Origin: Gammaproteobacteria bacterium
Lineage (GTDB): Bacteria > Pseudomonadota > Gammaproteobacteria > Pseudomonadales > Pseudohongiellaceae
Direction of reading: 5' to 3'
DNA: 64,000 bases
Assembly (NCBI GenBank): GCA_029246545.1
Contig: JAQWMX010000011.1
Span: 1-64,000, forward strand
Shown: in pieces, positions 9,625-18,359 of the stretch
Position numbering within the stretch: the stretch's first letter is position 1
Layout of the letters: every line of letters starts with the position of its first letter
Position numbers and translations under genes: made by a program
Notes under the pieces: generated by a model
What the model was told of the DNA's origin: nothing
What the model saw: the letters and a program-made list of their open reading frames with translations, nothing else
Database searches by the model: none

Positions 9625-11007
9625 CTAAAAGGGTAAAGTTAATTGTGGAAGGATGCGAGCGATTTCATGATGAAACAATTCTTTTAGTTTCTGTAATGTA
9701 ATTTCATTTTCTGCTTCAAATCGTAACATTAAATTTGGCGTGGTATTCGATGCGCGTATTAAACCCCAGCCGCCTTCGAGAGAAACTCGCAAGCCATCAA
9801 GTTTATTAATTTTAGCCCCATCCAGCTTAAAATTTCCACAGAGAGTTTGCATCATTGTAAATTTTTCTTGTTCAGGTACGGCTATAAATAATTCTGGAGT
9901 GTTTACACTAACTGGTAAAGAATTTATTAATTCATCTGCTGAACAATTATTTTTATCCATTAGCTCAATAAAACGAGCAGCACTATAAATTCCATCATCA
10001 AATCCATACCAGCGGTGTTTGAAAAATATGTGTGCAGAGTATTCGCCGCCTATTAATGCGCCTGATTCAACCATCGCTTTTTTTACAAAGGAGTGACCAC
10101 TTTCACACATTAATGGAGTGCCTTGGCAATTTTCAACTAAGGCATAAAGGTTGTGTGAACTTTTAACATCAAATACGACAGTGGCGGCTTTATTTTCAGG
10201 TAAAATATCTTTCACAAATGCCATCAGCAGTTTGTCGGCATCAATAATTTTTCCGGTATTACTGATCAGAACAACACGGTCGCCATCTCCATCAAATGCG
10301 ATACCTAGATCAGCATTTTCAGTTTTAACTTTCTCAATTAGATCAACTAAATTATCTTTTACCGTTGGGTCGGGATGATGATTAGGAAATGTGCCATCAA
10401 TGTCAGCAAATAATGTTGTGGTGTCACAGCCTAGTTTGGAGAACAGTTCAGGGGCGGCTATAGCAGTTATTGCATTGCCACAATCAATAATAATTTTCCA
10501 ATTATTGTTTAATTTTATATCACCAAGAATTCGTTCCAAGTAAGATTTTTTAATATCGAATTGCGATAACTTACCATCTCCATTATGAAAATCATGCGCT
10601 AATATACGCTTTTTAAATACAGAAATTTGTGAATCACTTAGGCTTTGATGCTTGAATACAATCTTTACCCCATTATAGTTTTTGGGGTTATGACTGCCGG
10701 TAATCATTACCCCAGAATGCACTTCTAAAAAATGAGTTGCATAATAAAGTAAAGGTGTTGGAATTTGTCCGAGGTTAACGACATTGCAACCTGTAGATAA
10801 GATGCCTTTTTTTATGTGCTCGGCAAAATCGGGGCTCGATAAACGTGCATCAGAGCCTAGCAGTAAACAGCCCTCGCCTTTATCTATTGCTTCACTACCA
10901 ATGGCTTTTCCTAGCCAAAACATAACGTCATTATTCAAGCCTTCACTAACGATACCTCTAATATCATAGGCACGAAAAATTTCATCTTGAATTACAGCTA
11001 GAGTCAT
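9625..11007 (-). CDS. algC: Phosphomannomutase/phosphoglucomutase (AlgC type)
   Basis: Interconverts hexose 1- and 6-phosphates for LPS and exopolysaccharide precursors. The 460-aa protein shows the four alpha-D-phosphohexomutase domains: FRAYDIRG at the start, the phosphoserine loop TGSHNPKNYNG near residue 100, the Mg-binding DGDGDR near 245, the sugar-binding GGEYSAH near 325, and the C-terminal phosphate loop RASNTTPNLMLRFE. In Pseudomonas a dut gene lies between coaBC and algC; here the two are only 7 bp apart. The symbol is by similarity and synteny. Confidence 0.9.
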   Translation of the reverse strand: MTLAVIQDEIFRAYDIRGIVSEGLNNDVMFWLGKAIGSEAIDKGEGCLLLGSDARLSSPDFAEHIKKGILSTGCNVVNLGQIPTPLLYYATHFLEVHSGVMITGSHNPKNYNGVKIVFKHQSLSDSQISVFKKRILAHDFHNGDGKLSQFDIKKSYLERILGDIKLNNNWKIIIDCGNAITAIAAPELFSKLGCDTTTLFADIDGTFPNHHPDPTVKDNLVDLIEKVKTENADLGIAFDGDGDRVVLISNTGKIIDADKLLMAFVKDILPENKAATVVFDVKSSHNLYALVENCQGTPLMCESGHSFVKKAMVESGALIGGEYSAHIFFKHRWYGFDDGIYSAARFIELMDKNNCSADELINSLPVSVNTPELFIAVPEQEKFTMMQTLCGNFKLDGAKINKLDGLRVSLEGGWGLIRASNTTPNLMLRFEAENEITLQKLKELFHHEIARILPQLTLPF

Positions 11008-11014
11008 TATATTT

Positions 11015-12190
11015 TTAAATTAATTCTTTAATGATTAGTATTAGTTCTCTGGCAATTTTTTCTTTTTTATTAGGCTTTAAAGCTCTGTCACCATTATGCC
11101 AGTATGCTTTGACAGATGCTTCATCATTATTAAAGGTTTCAGTAGCATGATTAGCAACGATTAAATCAATTTTTTTATTTTTTAGTTTTTTTAAGGCATT
11201 GCTTTCCAGGTTTTCAGTTTCTGCAGCAAAACCAACGCAAAAAGGTTTAGATTTTTGGCCAGCAATAGTCGCCAAAATATCGGGATTTTTCACAAGTTTT
11301 AATTGCATTGAGTCTTTAATTTTTTTAATTTTTTTATTTGAAATAAGTTGTGGCCGATAATCTGCTACAGCGGCAACAGCAATAAAAATTTCACAAGGGG
11401 AATCAGTCGCAGCGTTTAACATTTGCTCTGCGCTCTCAACATTAACTAAGTCGACATGTGGAGGTGCTACTAAATCCACCGGCCCAGAAATTAAACTTAC
11501 TTTAGCGCCGGCATCAACAGCAGCCTGTGCCAAGGCATAACCCATTTTCCCTGAGCTATGATTGCTAATGTAACGAACTGGATCAATTGCTTCTCTTGTA
11601 GGCCCAGCAGTAATACAGACTCTAAGGCCGGCTAATGCGCCACTTTTAAAAAGTTTAGCAGCTTGTTCAATTATCTCTATTGGCTCCAACATTCTACCTA
11701 GCCCTATATCGCCACAAGCTTGTTCGCCATCAGCTGGGCCGAAAATTTGCATGTCTTTAAGTTTAAGGGAAGTTAGATTGTCTTGAGTATTTTGATTCGA
11801 CCACATAGCTTGGTTCATGGCTGGAGCTAAGGCTATTGGCGCTGTTGCAGCGAGACAAATAGTTGCTAATAAATCATTGGCTTCACCGTTCGCGACTCTT
11901 GCCATAAAGTTTGCGCTTACTGGAGCAACTATAATTAAATCAGCCCAACGTGCTAATTCTATATGGCCCATCGCCGCTTCAGCTTCTTCGTCGAGTAATT
12001 CTGTATGAACGCGATTACCTGATAAGGCTTGCATGGTTAAAGGAGTTATAAACTCGCAAGCAGCTGAAGTCATTACTACACGAACGTTAGCCCCGGCTTT
12101 TATTAGCAGGCGACAAAGCTCAGCACTTTTATAGGCAGCGATGCCGCCTGTAATGCCCAGAATGACTTGTTTATTAATAAGACTCTGCAT
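11015..12190 (-). CDS. coaBC: Phosphopantothenoylcysteine decarboxylase/synthetase CoaBC
   Basis: Makes 4'-phosphopantetheine for CoA: CoaB joins cysteine to phosphopantothenate and CoaC decarboxylates the product with FMN. The 391-aa fusion has an N-terminal flavoprotein domain (LGITGGIAAYKSAEL start, ending near the PAMNQAMW motif at ~130) and a C-terminal CoaB domain starting near residue 190 (ITAGPTREAIDPVRYISNHSSGKMGYALA). It is divergent from radC, as in many gammaproteobacteria. Confidence 0.96.
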   Translation of the reverse strand: MQSLINKQVILGITGGIAAYKSAELCRLLIKAGANVRVVMTSAACEFITPLTMQALSGNRVHTELLDEEAEAAMGHIELARWADLIIVAPVSANFMARVANGEANDLLATICLAATAPIALAPAMNQAMWSNQNTQDNLTSLKLKDMQIFGPADGEQACGDIGLGRMLEPIEIIEQAAKLFKSGALAGLRVCITAGPTREAIDPVRYISNHSSGKMGYALAQAAVDAGAKVSLISGPVDLVAPPHVDLVNVESAEQMLNAATDSPCEIFIAVAAVADYRPQLISNKKIKKIKDSMQLKLVKNPDILATIAGQKSKPFCVGFAAETENLESNALKKLKNKKIDLIVANHATETFNNDEASVKAYWHNGDRALKPNKKEKIARELILIIKELI

Positions 12191-12374
12191 GGGTTTTTGA
12201 ATGAACTATTGCTGTGATTTAAAGTCGGGGAAGCCTAGCAGTATGTAATCGATTATTCAATTTAGCACAAAGGTGGAGGGAAACATTGTGAATCTACAAT
12301 CCTCAGCTATATTGAAATAGCTCTACTGATTTTGGACTCTGTATTCAATTATCAAGGAAGATGAGGTGATGGCA

Positions 12375-13049
12375 ATGACAATTAAAGATTGGCCTGTACA
12401 AGAGCGGCCAAGGGAAAAGCTTTTGAGCAAAGGTGCTACGCACCTTACTGATGCTGACTTGTTGGCTATTTTTTTACGCACCGGCATCAAAGGCTTCTCA
12501 GCAATAGATTTAGTTAGGTCATTGCTGAATCGTTTTGGTGGATTAAGAGGAGTATTAGAAGCGGATGCAGACGAATTTTGCCAACTGCAGGGCCTTGGCC
12601 CCAGTAAATATGCGCAATTACAGGCAGTTCAGGAGCTCGCGCAACGCCATTTAATGGAAAGCTTGCAAAGAGAAGATGCATTAACGAGTGTTGAGCTCAG
12701 TCGACTCTATGTCAAAAGTAAACTACGTTCTTATCACCGAGAGGTCTTCTTATGTTTGTTTTTAGATTCGCAGCACCGAGTTATTGCCCAGGAAGAATTG
12801 TTCCAGGGCAGCATTGATAGTGCCGCAGTTTATCCTCGTGAAGTTCTGAATCGAGCCTTTTATCATAAAGCTGCAGCGATCATATTCGCCCATAATCACC
12901 CCTCTGGTATAGCGGAGCCCAGTGAAGCAGATATCGCTATTACACGTCGTTTGAAATCCGCGCTAGATTTGGTTGATATCAAAACTTTGGATCATTTGGT
13001 CGTCGGGGATGGAATAGTAACCTCCATGGCTGAAAGGGGTTTGCTCTAA
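12375..13049 (+). CDS. radC: RadC/YicR family JAB-domain protein
   Basis: A conserved protein of uncertain function, once thought to act in DNA repair. It has an N-terminal helix-hairpin-helix region ([13 protein letters not shown], ~75-90) and a C-terminal JAB/MPN metalloprotease-like domain with HNHPSG near residue 175. Starts at GTG 12366 and ATG 12369 are possible, but ATG 12375 gives the usual MTIKDWP beginning and lies 4 nt after the strong ribosome site GAGGTGA (12364-12370). The product is then 224 aa. It is upstream of rpmB-rpmG in the standard order. Confidence 0.93.
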   Translation: MTIKDWPVQERPREKLLSKGATHLTDADLLAIFLRTGIKGFSAIDLVRSLLNRFGGLRGVLEADADEFCQLQGLGPSKYAQLQAVQELAQRHLMESLQREDALTSVELSRLYVKSKLRSYHREVFLCLFLDSQHRVIAQEELFQGSIDSAAVYPREVLNRAFYHKAAAIIFAHNHPSGIAEPSEADIAITRRLKSALDLVDIKTLDHLVVGDGIVTSMAERGLL

Positions 13050-13097
13050 AACCCTGAATATTCAAGACTTAAGCTGTTCTGAAACACCATTTAATTC

Positions 13098-13126
13098 TTG
13101 CTATTAAAAGGCTGTTTTGGTATAAA
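13098..13126 (+). promoter_or_regulatory. Sigma-70 promoter for rpmB-rpmG
   Basis: TTGCTA at 13098-13103 and TATAAA at 13121-13126 are separated by 17 nt, and a TG at 13118-13119 gives an extended -10 (TGGTATAAA). It lies about 70 bp before the L28 gene, the expected place for a strong ribosomal-protein promoter. Confidence 0.65.
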
Positions 13127-13199
13127 TCGCAGCTCTTTTTTTCCACAGAATTCAAAGAGCTCTTTTTAGGGTTTTTTAAGTAAGGCAGAGGCAAGAATA

Positions 13200-13436
13200 A
13201 TGGCTAGAGTGTGTATGGTTACCGGTAAAAGACCACAAACAGGCAATAATGTATCCCATGCCAAGAATCGTACGCGCCGTCGGTTTACTCCGAATCTACA
13301 TTCCCATAGATTTTGGGTAGAGTCAGAGAATAGATTTGTTAAATTACGTCTATCAAGTAAAGGTATGCGCATAATCGATAAGCTTGGCATTGATTCGGTA
13401 TTGGTAGACATTCGCGCAAATGGCGTGAAAGTATAA
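13200..13436 (+). CDS. rpmB: 50S ribosomal protein L28
   Basis: Large-subunit protein of 78 aa. The start [23 protein letters not shown] and the segment [15 protein letters not shown] are diagnostic of L28. A purine-rich site (GGCAGAGGCAAG) precedes the ATG. It is followed 82 bp later by rpmG and preceded by a clear promoter, so the two ribosomal-protein genes form a small operon independent of radC. Confidence 0.98.
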   Translation: MARVCMVTGKRPQTGNNVSHAKNRTRRRFTPNLHSHRFWVESENRFVKLRLSSKGMRIIDKLGIDSVLVDIRANGVKV

Positions 13437-13518
13437 AATTTATAGGTTATTGAAAGCATATTAGAAATAAGAGTAGTAAAAGCAGTTCTACTCAGGTTTA
13501 AAAAATAGGAATATTTCG

Positions 13519-13674
13519 ATGAGAGAAAAAATTAAGTTAGTATCCAGCGCTAAAACAGGCCATTTTTATACGACTGATAAAAACAAGCGTAACATGCCAG
13601 ATAAAATGGAAGTTAAAAAGTATGATCCAGTTGTCCGTAAACACGTGATTTATACTGAATCAAAAATAAAATAA
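13519..13674 (+). CDS. rpmG: 50S ribosomal protein L33
   Basis: A 51-aa protein (ATG 13519, stop TAA 13672-13674) with the L33 signature: [19 protein letters not shown], then [16 protein letters not shown] and a basic C-terminus. The ribosome site AGGAA (13507-13511) is 7 nt upstream. No CxxC pairs are present, so it is the zinc-free form of L33, which does not depend on zinc supply. A strong terminator follows. Confidence 0.97.
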   Translation: MREKIKLVSSAKTGHFYTTDKNKRNMPDKMEVKKYDPVVRKHVIYTESKIK

Positions 13675-13691
13675 GCACTTTTTTTAAGTTC

Positions 13692-13734
13692 AAAAAAACA
13701 CCCGCTACTTACTTGTTACTTGGCGGGTTTTTTG
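13692..13734. terminator. Bidirectional intrinsic terminator between rpmG and ubiX
   Basis: CCCGC (13701-13705) pairs with GCGGG (13723-13727) around a 17-nt loop. A run of seven A precedes the stem and a run of seven T follows it, with one base in between on the left side. It can therefore end rpmG transcription on the plus strand and ubiX transcription on the minus strand. It lies 27 bp after the rpmG stop and about 40 bp from the ubiX stop. Confidence 0.8.
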
Positions 13735-13774
13735 TTTCTGTCAGGCTGTAAATCTTATCTAGCTGACTTTCTTG

Positions 13775-14347
13775 TTATCCTTCCCAGCGCTTTAATTTGT
13801 CGCAATCTATTTCAAATAAGTCCAATGCCCGGGCGGCGGTCTGTGTCACTATATCTTCGATGCTTTCTGGAGCTGAATAAAAAGCAGGTACTGGCGGCAT
13901 AATAATTCCACCCATGTTAGTAAGATCTAACATGCTTTGAAGATGACCAGCATGCAAAGGAGTTTCTCTTACCATCAACACTAGGCGCCGGCGCTCCTTC
14001 AAGATGACGTCAGCCGAACGGCTTAATAGTGAGGCGCTGAACCCAGAGGCGATTTCGGACATCGTTCGAATGGAACAAGGCGCTATGATCATCCCCATGG
14101 TTCTATAACTACCACTAGCGATAGTTGCGCCAATATCGCTGTTGGAATAATGCACATCCGCTAAAGCTTTCAGCTCCTCATAACTCAAAGAACTTTCATG
14201 CTTGAGAGTTTGCAGAGCGGCCTTGCTGACAATCAGGTGCGATTCAATACCTGCTTGTTTTAATAGTTTTAAGCATTCAATGCCGTAAACAATACCGGAT
14301 GCTCCACTAATTCCAACAATTAAACGTTGTGAGTGCTGCTTATTCAT
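13775..14347 (-). CDS. ubiX: Flavin prenyltransferase UbiX
   Basis: Makes the prenylated FMN cofactor used by the UbiD decarboxylase in ubiquinone synthesis. The 190-aa product has the FMN-binding start RLIVGISGASGIVYGIE, the segment APCSIRTMSEIASGFS, and the C-terminal GGIIMPPVPAFY typical of UbiX/Pad1. An upstream ATG at 14404 would overlap the previous gene and adds an unrelated extension. ATG 14347 is used because it gives the normal length and has an AGG-containing site 8 nt upstream. Confidence 0.93.
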   Translation of the reverse strand: MNKQHSQRLIVGISGASGIVYGIECLKLLKQAGIESHLIVSKAALQTLKHESSLSYEELKALADVHYSNSDIGATIASGSYRTMGMIIAPCSIRTMSEIASGFSASLLSRSADVILKERRRLVLMVRETPLHAGHLQSMLDLTNMGGIIMPPVPAFYSAPESIEDIVTQTAARALDLFEIDCDKLKRWEG

Positions 14348-14351
14348 AAAA

Positions 14352-14636
14352 TTAGACCTGAGCTTTCGATAAAGGTGCGCGTAGTAAGTGACGATCAACT
14401 GCAATTATCAGTGCAGGAATTGTTCCCAACAGCAAAAAAGACATTTGAAACCAATAGGAAAGACCGATCAACATCCAGGTCATAATAATCCAAACAGTCA
14501 GTGCCACCAAGGCATAGGTGATATGAACATAAGAAAGCTGTTGGCATGCAGAACAGCTAGCTCTTAAGGGAGATATGGCAAGCAGTTTTTGAAGTGTACT
14601 AATACTTGCCTCATTACAATGCGGGCATTCATGCAT
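14352..14636 (-). CDS. Small membrane protein with N-terminal zinc ribbon
   Basis: A 94-aa protein not recognised as a named family. Two Cys pairs (CPHC at residues 4-7 and CSAC near 28-31) could bind one zinc in the cytosol. Two hydrophobic segments follow (about 40-60 and 62-82), then a short basic tail. It ends 4 bp before the ubiX start on the same strand, so it is cotranscribed with ubiX. DUF983-like small proteins have a similar layout, but that assignment is a guess. Confidence 0.6.
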   Translation of the reverse strand: MHECPHCNEASISTLQKLLAISPLRASCSACQQLSYVHITYALVALTVWIIMTWMLIGLSYWFQMSFLLLGTIPALIIAVDRHLLRAPLSKAQV

Positions 14637-14731
14637 AAAGGTTTCCTATTTTCAGTAGCTGATTATAAGCAGCTTTATCGGTAGATGGAAAAACTTGGGT
14701 AAAACTATTTATTTTGTATGAAAACGCTTCG

Positions 14732-14745
14732 TTGACCTGGATCAA
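14732..14745 (+). promoter_or_regulatory. FNR/Anr-type binding site before cytochrome gene
   Basis: TTGAC-CTGG-ATCAA matches the FNR/Anr consensus TTGAT-N4-ATCAA with one mismatch. A -10-like hexamer, GATACT, lies at 14767-14772. A transcript start about 7 nt later would put the box centre (14738.5) close to -41, the class II activator position. It lies 60 bp before the start codon of a periplasmic c-type cytochrome gene. Confidence 0.6.
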
Positions 14746-14805
14746 TATGCCATTTTTGGTCAGTGGGATACTAAAAACATATACAGTAACTTTTAGGAGA
14801 AGGTA

Positions 14806-15360
14806 ATGAATACGATCAAAAGAAACTCTACAGCTTTGATGGCCAGCTTTATATTAATGATGGTGGTTATTTTTGTGTTAAACGGGGCACTGACCAAATC
14901 TGTTGAAGCTGCCGAGAACCAAAATTTTCCAATGCCAGTCAGCGTAAACGCTTTAATGGTTACAATGATTGATCACTCAGCACACTACATTTGGGATTAT
15001 GCGGCTTTGGAAGACAGAATGCTTGAAGATGAATGGCTTGCAGTAGAATATTATTCGATCCAGTTAGCAGCTGCAGGGCCGCTTATGACCTTGGGGGGAA
15101 CTGGAGAACTTGATAATACTTGGGCCATGTCGCCACAATGGCTAAGCTCTGCGATGGACATGACAAATGCAGCAATGAAATCTTTAAATGCTGCAAGGTT
15201 ACAAGATAAAACATTATTAGAAACTGCTGGAGATGAGCTGCTTGATTCCTGCTTGGCCTGCCATAGGTCTTTTAAACCAGATATCCCTACAGAAGGAGTG
15301 ATCCATGACCCTTTGTATGATCAGCTTTACCATCTTTTTCAGCGGGAAGGAGCGCTTTAA
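14806..15360 (+). CDS. Periplasmic c-type cytochrome (cytochrome c'-like)
   Basis: A 184-aa exported protein with a long hydrophobic N-terminal segment (residues ~10-35, a signal peptide or anchor) ending near VEAAEN. The rest is predicted helical, with one haem site CLACH near residue 152, close to the C-terminus. A single C-terminal CxxCH in a helical protein of this size is the layout of cytochrome c' and related proteins. The ribosome site TTAGGAGAAGG is very strong. An FNR/Anr-like box upstream suggests induction at low oxygen. It is a single gene converging on the M48 protease gene with 5 bp between them. The redox partner or ligand is unknown. Confidence 0.75.
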   Translation: MNTIKRNSTALMASFILMMVVIFVLNGALTKSVEAAENQNFPMPVSVNALMVTMIDHSAHYIWDYAALEDRMLEDEWLAVEYYSIQLAAAGPLMTLGGTGELDNTWAMSPQWLSSAMDMTNAAMKSLNAARLQDKTLLETAGDELLDSCLACHRSFKPDIPTEGVIHDPLYDQLYHLFQREGAL

Positions 15361-15365
15361 AAACT

Positions 15366-16838
15366 CTAGCGAACGATTTTAATCCACTCGCCTGCTACAG
15401 GTTCGCCCCTAGGGTAGTCGCCGTTATAGAGCCGCAATAAATCTTCAGTGTTTGCATCGAAAGGGTTATCGGCGGCAAGCTGATCATAGGTTTTCCCATC
15501 AGAGCGTACGTACTCAATGCTTATCGGGTCTGCTATGTTGCGTTCATTTGCTGCAATAGGGCGAAAACTACGAATAGCTTCGAGTAAGATGGCATCGTTT
15601 TCATCACTTAAGTCTCCGCTGGTTTGTAGCCCTGTCACTATAAAGGCACGTGGACCATAGTAGATTACTGCCATGCGTGAATTATCAGCAGGGTTAATTC
15701 CAGTGTGCCCTTGTAAACCGAATTGATTAAGATTTTCAGTTTTTTGTAGGCCTGATAATCCTAAATCTTCTTGCATGAATAAACGTGGTTCTTTGGATTC
15801 TTGCAAGCGCTGTACGGCAACGTTGAAAACCAGTCCATCATTTGCTGAACTAGCATTTAAGGTTGTTGTTGTATCGTTCCAAGACCAATCATCTGGGAAA
15901 ACAACGGTGTAATTTAATAGGTTTTGATAATAGCGATTGCGTGCATCACTGCCAGCTAATTGAGTGCTCTGGCCAAGCGTTAATCCATCCATTCTTTCTC
16001 TAAATATTTGTGGATCTGCATTGGATTCATTTTCTTCAGCCAGCTCATTTGCCTGCTCCACGACTTCTTGTAAGCGAGTATCATTTCGAGGGTGAGTAGC
16101 AAATACGCCATGATAACTGACAGCGTTTGAAGAGGTGCGTTTGGTAAAGTCTTCATGATTTTTCAAGACGCCAATGACATCAACCATAGCAAGTGGATCA
16201 TAGCCGGCATTGGCTAGATATTCAGCGCCAAGACCGTCGGACTCAAGTTCCATATCTCGGCCGTATCCGCTAAGTAATGCGCCGCCCAGTAAAGAAGAGG
16301 TTTCGCCAAGCGAACTTACTCCAGTAGCAAACACCAACACACCGGCCAGAACATTGTTGGTCTGGCTTGCGGCTTGTTGCCTAACAGAGTGACGAGCCGT
16401 TACATGCCCAATTTCATGACCTAACACTGCAGCAAGTTGGTCTTCAGTGTTTAAATAAAGCATTAGGCCACGATTGATAAAAATAAAACCGCCTGGCAAA
16501 GCAAAGGCATTAATGTCAGGGCTGTCTATAATCGTAAATGTATAGTCGATGTCAGGACGATGAGAAACAGCTGCAAGTTTCTGCCCAATCTCATTCACAT
16601 ACTCTTGCAACTGCTGGTCCTGGTATACAGGGCTTTCTTGTAATATCTGTTGGTTAAGTTCAGTACCTAGTTCTACTTCTCGGCTTTCGCTCATGGTAAC
16701 AAAGTCAATCCCACCTGTAGGATTGCTTGCGCATGATGTAAGCAGGAAAAGGCTGAATATTGAAAGAATGCTAATTTTCAGGGGGTTTCTTAAGCAAAGT
16801 TTATTTTTTTTAAAAGGGTTCTTCATGATTACAATCAT
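15366..16838 (-). CDS. M48-family zinc metalloprotease lipoprotein (BepA/YfgC-like)
   Basis: A 490-aa putative outer-membrane lipoprotein; a lipobox LLTSC ends the signal at about residue 36. The M48 active site HEIGHVTARH is near residue 140, with a downstream ELESDGLGAEYL helix that supplies the third zinc ligand. The C-terminal half ends in a LysM-like motif (RLYNGDYPRGEPVAGEWIKIV). BepA-type proteases monitor outer-membrane protein assembly. E. coli BepA carries TPR repeats, which I do not see here, so this is the other, common YfgC-like subfamily. ATG 16826 is an equally good start. It follows two lipoprotein genes on the same strand. Confidence 0.85.
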   Translation of the reverse strand: MIVIMKNPFKKNKLCLRNPLKISILSIFSLFLLTSCASNPTGGIDFVTMSESREVELGTELNQQILQESPVYQDQQLQEYVNEIGQKLAAVSHRPDIDYTFTIIDSPDINAFALPGGFIFINRGLMLYLNTEDQLAAVLGHEIGHVTARHSVRQQAASQTNNVLAGVLVFATGVSSLGETSSLLGGALLSGYGRDMELESDGLGAEYLANAGYDPLAMVDVIGVLKNHEDFTKRTSSNAVSYHGVFATHPRNDTRLQEVVEQANELAEENESNADPQIFRERMDGLTLGQSTQLAGSDARNRYYQNLLNYTVVFPDDWSWNDTTTTLNASSANDGLVFNVAVQRLQESKEPRLFMQEDLGLSGLQKTENLNQFGLQGHTGINPADNSRMAVIYYGPRAFIVTGLQTSGDLSDENDAILLEAIRSFRPIAANERNIADPISIEYVRSDGKTYDQLAADNPFDANTEDLLRLYNGDYPRGEPVAGEWIKIVR

Positions 16839-16888
16839 ACTGCAATAAAGCTTAATCCTGGCTTAAAGCATTGTGATTAATGCTTTGT

Positions 16889-17560
16889 TTAAACACTGCC
16901 ATTTAAAAAGGACTTTAGTTGTTGGCCCATGCCACTACACACGTTTGACTCAACTCTTGCCAAGAAAGGGATTGGTATAATAATGGCCGGTAAATAGGAC
17001 TGACCATTTGCATCAGCACTGATAGCGCCAGCACTAGACAAGGTGTCCATGTCCCAGATCTCAGCTTCAAAATTTGAATCATCAGTCCAGGTGCCGAAAC
17101 CGAAACAACCGCCGCCACCAGGACCTACAGCACAGGAAATAGAGCCGCTTTCACCAGAGCGTTGGGTTAGGCCATCTAGCCAAACGATGTACTCAACACC
17201 AAATTCTTCGAGTTTTTTAACGGCAATATCTTGGCGCATTAACTGCTCAAGATGATCTGTGCGCATAGGTGCAGTCCTGGGTTCAAAGAAAGGGAACATC
17301 TCATCAAGAAAAGTTTCTTCTGGAATAACGTTTATCCCATCGTTCCCAGCAGCGACCACGTTACCAACGCATTCTACAAAGTCCAACTCTGTTTCATATG
17401 AATTACTTTGGCGCCTGCCGAGTATTACAATGCTTTCATCGCCACTAATTTCAGTATCAGCTTGACGAAACTGATCAATCTCAGTCGTAGTACAGGCACT
17501 TAAGGCTGCTAATAAGCTTATTAGCAAAGGCGCTTTTATTAATTGTTTAAGGTGTTCCAT
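16889..17560 (-). CDS. Conserved lipoprotein of unknown function
   Basis: A 223-aa lipoprotein with signal peptide MEHLKQLIKAPLLISLLAALSAC; the lipobox Cys is near residue 23. The mature part has Cys pairs that could form disulfides, a Gly-rich stretch (CAVGPGGGGCFGFG), and a hydrophobic PAIIIPIPFLA segment. Similar unnamed lipoproteins are familiar from gammaproteobacteria, from memory. ATG 17560 is chosen over TTG 17575 because GGAG lies 6 nt before it. It is 33 bp downstream of another lipoprotein gene and 50 bp upstream of the M48 protease gene, so these three may form an envelope operon. Confidence 0.7.
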   Translation of the reverse strand: MEHLKQLIKAPLLISLLAALSACTTTEIDQFRQADTEISGDESIVILGRRQSNSYETELDFVECVGNVVAAGNDGINVIPEETFLDEMFPFFEPRTAPMRTDHLEQLMRQDIAVKKLEEFGVEYIVWLDGLTQRSGESGSISCAVGPGGGGCFGFGTWTDDSNFEAEIWDMDTLSSAGAISADANGQSYLPAIIIPIPFLARVESNVCSGMGQQLKSFLNGSV

Positions 17561-17593
17561 TGTCATCTCCGGCAAGTACAGCCTTTTTCCATC

Positions 17594-18247
17594 CTACATC
17601 ACATTATTTATTTGTAACCAGTTATTTACTTCTGGAATTGAAGTAAAACCAAGTGAAAAAGTGGCTGCTAAATCACGGAATGCTTCAATAGCAGCTTCAT
17701 TTACCCCAGCATCAACCGAACCAAAGTTTGATTGGGGCGACTTGCCATAAGCAGTCATTACCCAGTCAGCAATTGAATTTCCATTCGGGGAGGATAAACG
17801 CATATTGTATTTAACCCAGATTTCATAAACATCAAGACGTGTCTTTTGAGGCAGGCCAATTTGAAACTCTTCAATAACGGGCTCGAATATCATATCTAGA
17901 TCAGGGTAGGCCGCTGCCTCATCTAGGCTATTCAAATAGATTACTTCAGAGAAAACAGCCGGTAAAATAGTGCTGAAAAGGTCAACTTGAGAGGCGCCGC
18001 TGTTAATGATGTATTGATCTTCTCCGGAATATTCATCAACTTCCGTAAAGCTATAGGAGCTAAAAGATTCGTTATAAATGACACCTAAAGTGAGAGGGAG
18101 CTGGGGGACTAATGGAGAAGGGTAGGAGCCCCCTATGGTAATTGTGTTGGTTGATGCGCAAGCAGATAATATTGAGCACAAAACGAGTAGGGTAGGTAAC
18201 CGGAACCTACTAAACATTTGTTTAAGGTTGTGCGCACTTTTAACCAT
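17594..18247 (-). CDS. Conserved lipoprotein of unknown function
   Basis: A 217-aa lipoprotein: basic N-terminus, hydrophobic core, lipobox ILSAC near residue 30. The mature part includes LPLTLGVIYNESFSSY, a segment on pole-like association (VDLFSTILPAVFSEV), DLDMIFEPVIEEFQIGLP, and a C-terminal block EAAIEAFRDLAATFSLGF. This pattern recurs in a family of small gammaproteobacterial lipoproteins without assigned function, from memory. An AGG site lies 8 nt before the ATG. It is 112 bp downstream of the VWA cluster and may or may not share its transcript. Confidence 0.7.
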   Translation of the reverse strand: MVKSAHNLKQMFSRFRLPTLLVLCSILSACASTNTITIGGSYPSPLVPQLPLTLGVIYNESFSSYSFTEVDEYSGEDQYIINSGASQVDLFSTILPAVFSEVIYLNSLDEAAAYPDLDMIFEPVIEEFQIGLPQKTRLDVYEIWVKYNMRLSSPNGNSIADWVMTAYGKSPQSNFGSVDAGVNEAAIEAFRDLAATFSLGFTSIPEVNNWLQINNVM

Positions 18248-18359
18248 AATATTTACCTGTTAAGTCCTGTAGAGACCAGGTTCAGGCAGTTGTTAAAGAC
18301 TTTAGTTGAAGCTAATACTACTCTTGTATACGCAGACATCAAGAGCACTAGGCTAACTT

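Noticed and set aside
13166-13459. Minus-strand open frame over rpmB
   Set aside because: Antisense to a certain ribosomal-protein gene; no ribosome site or family similarity.
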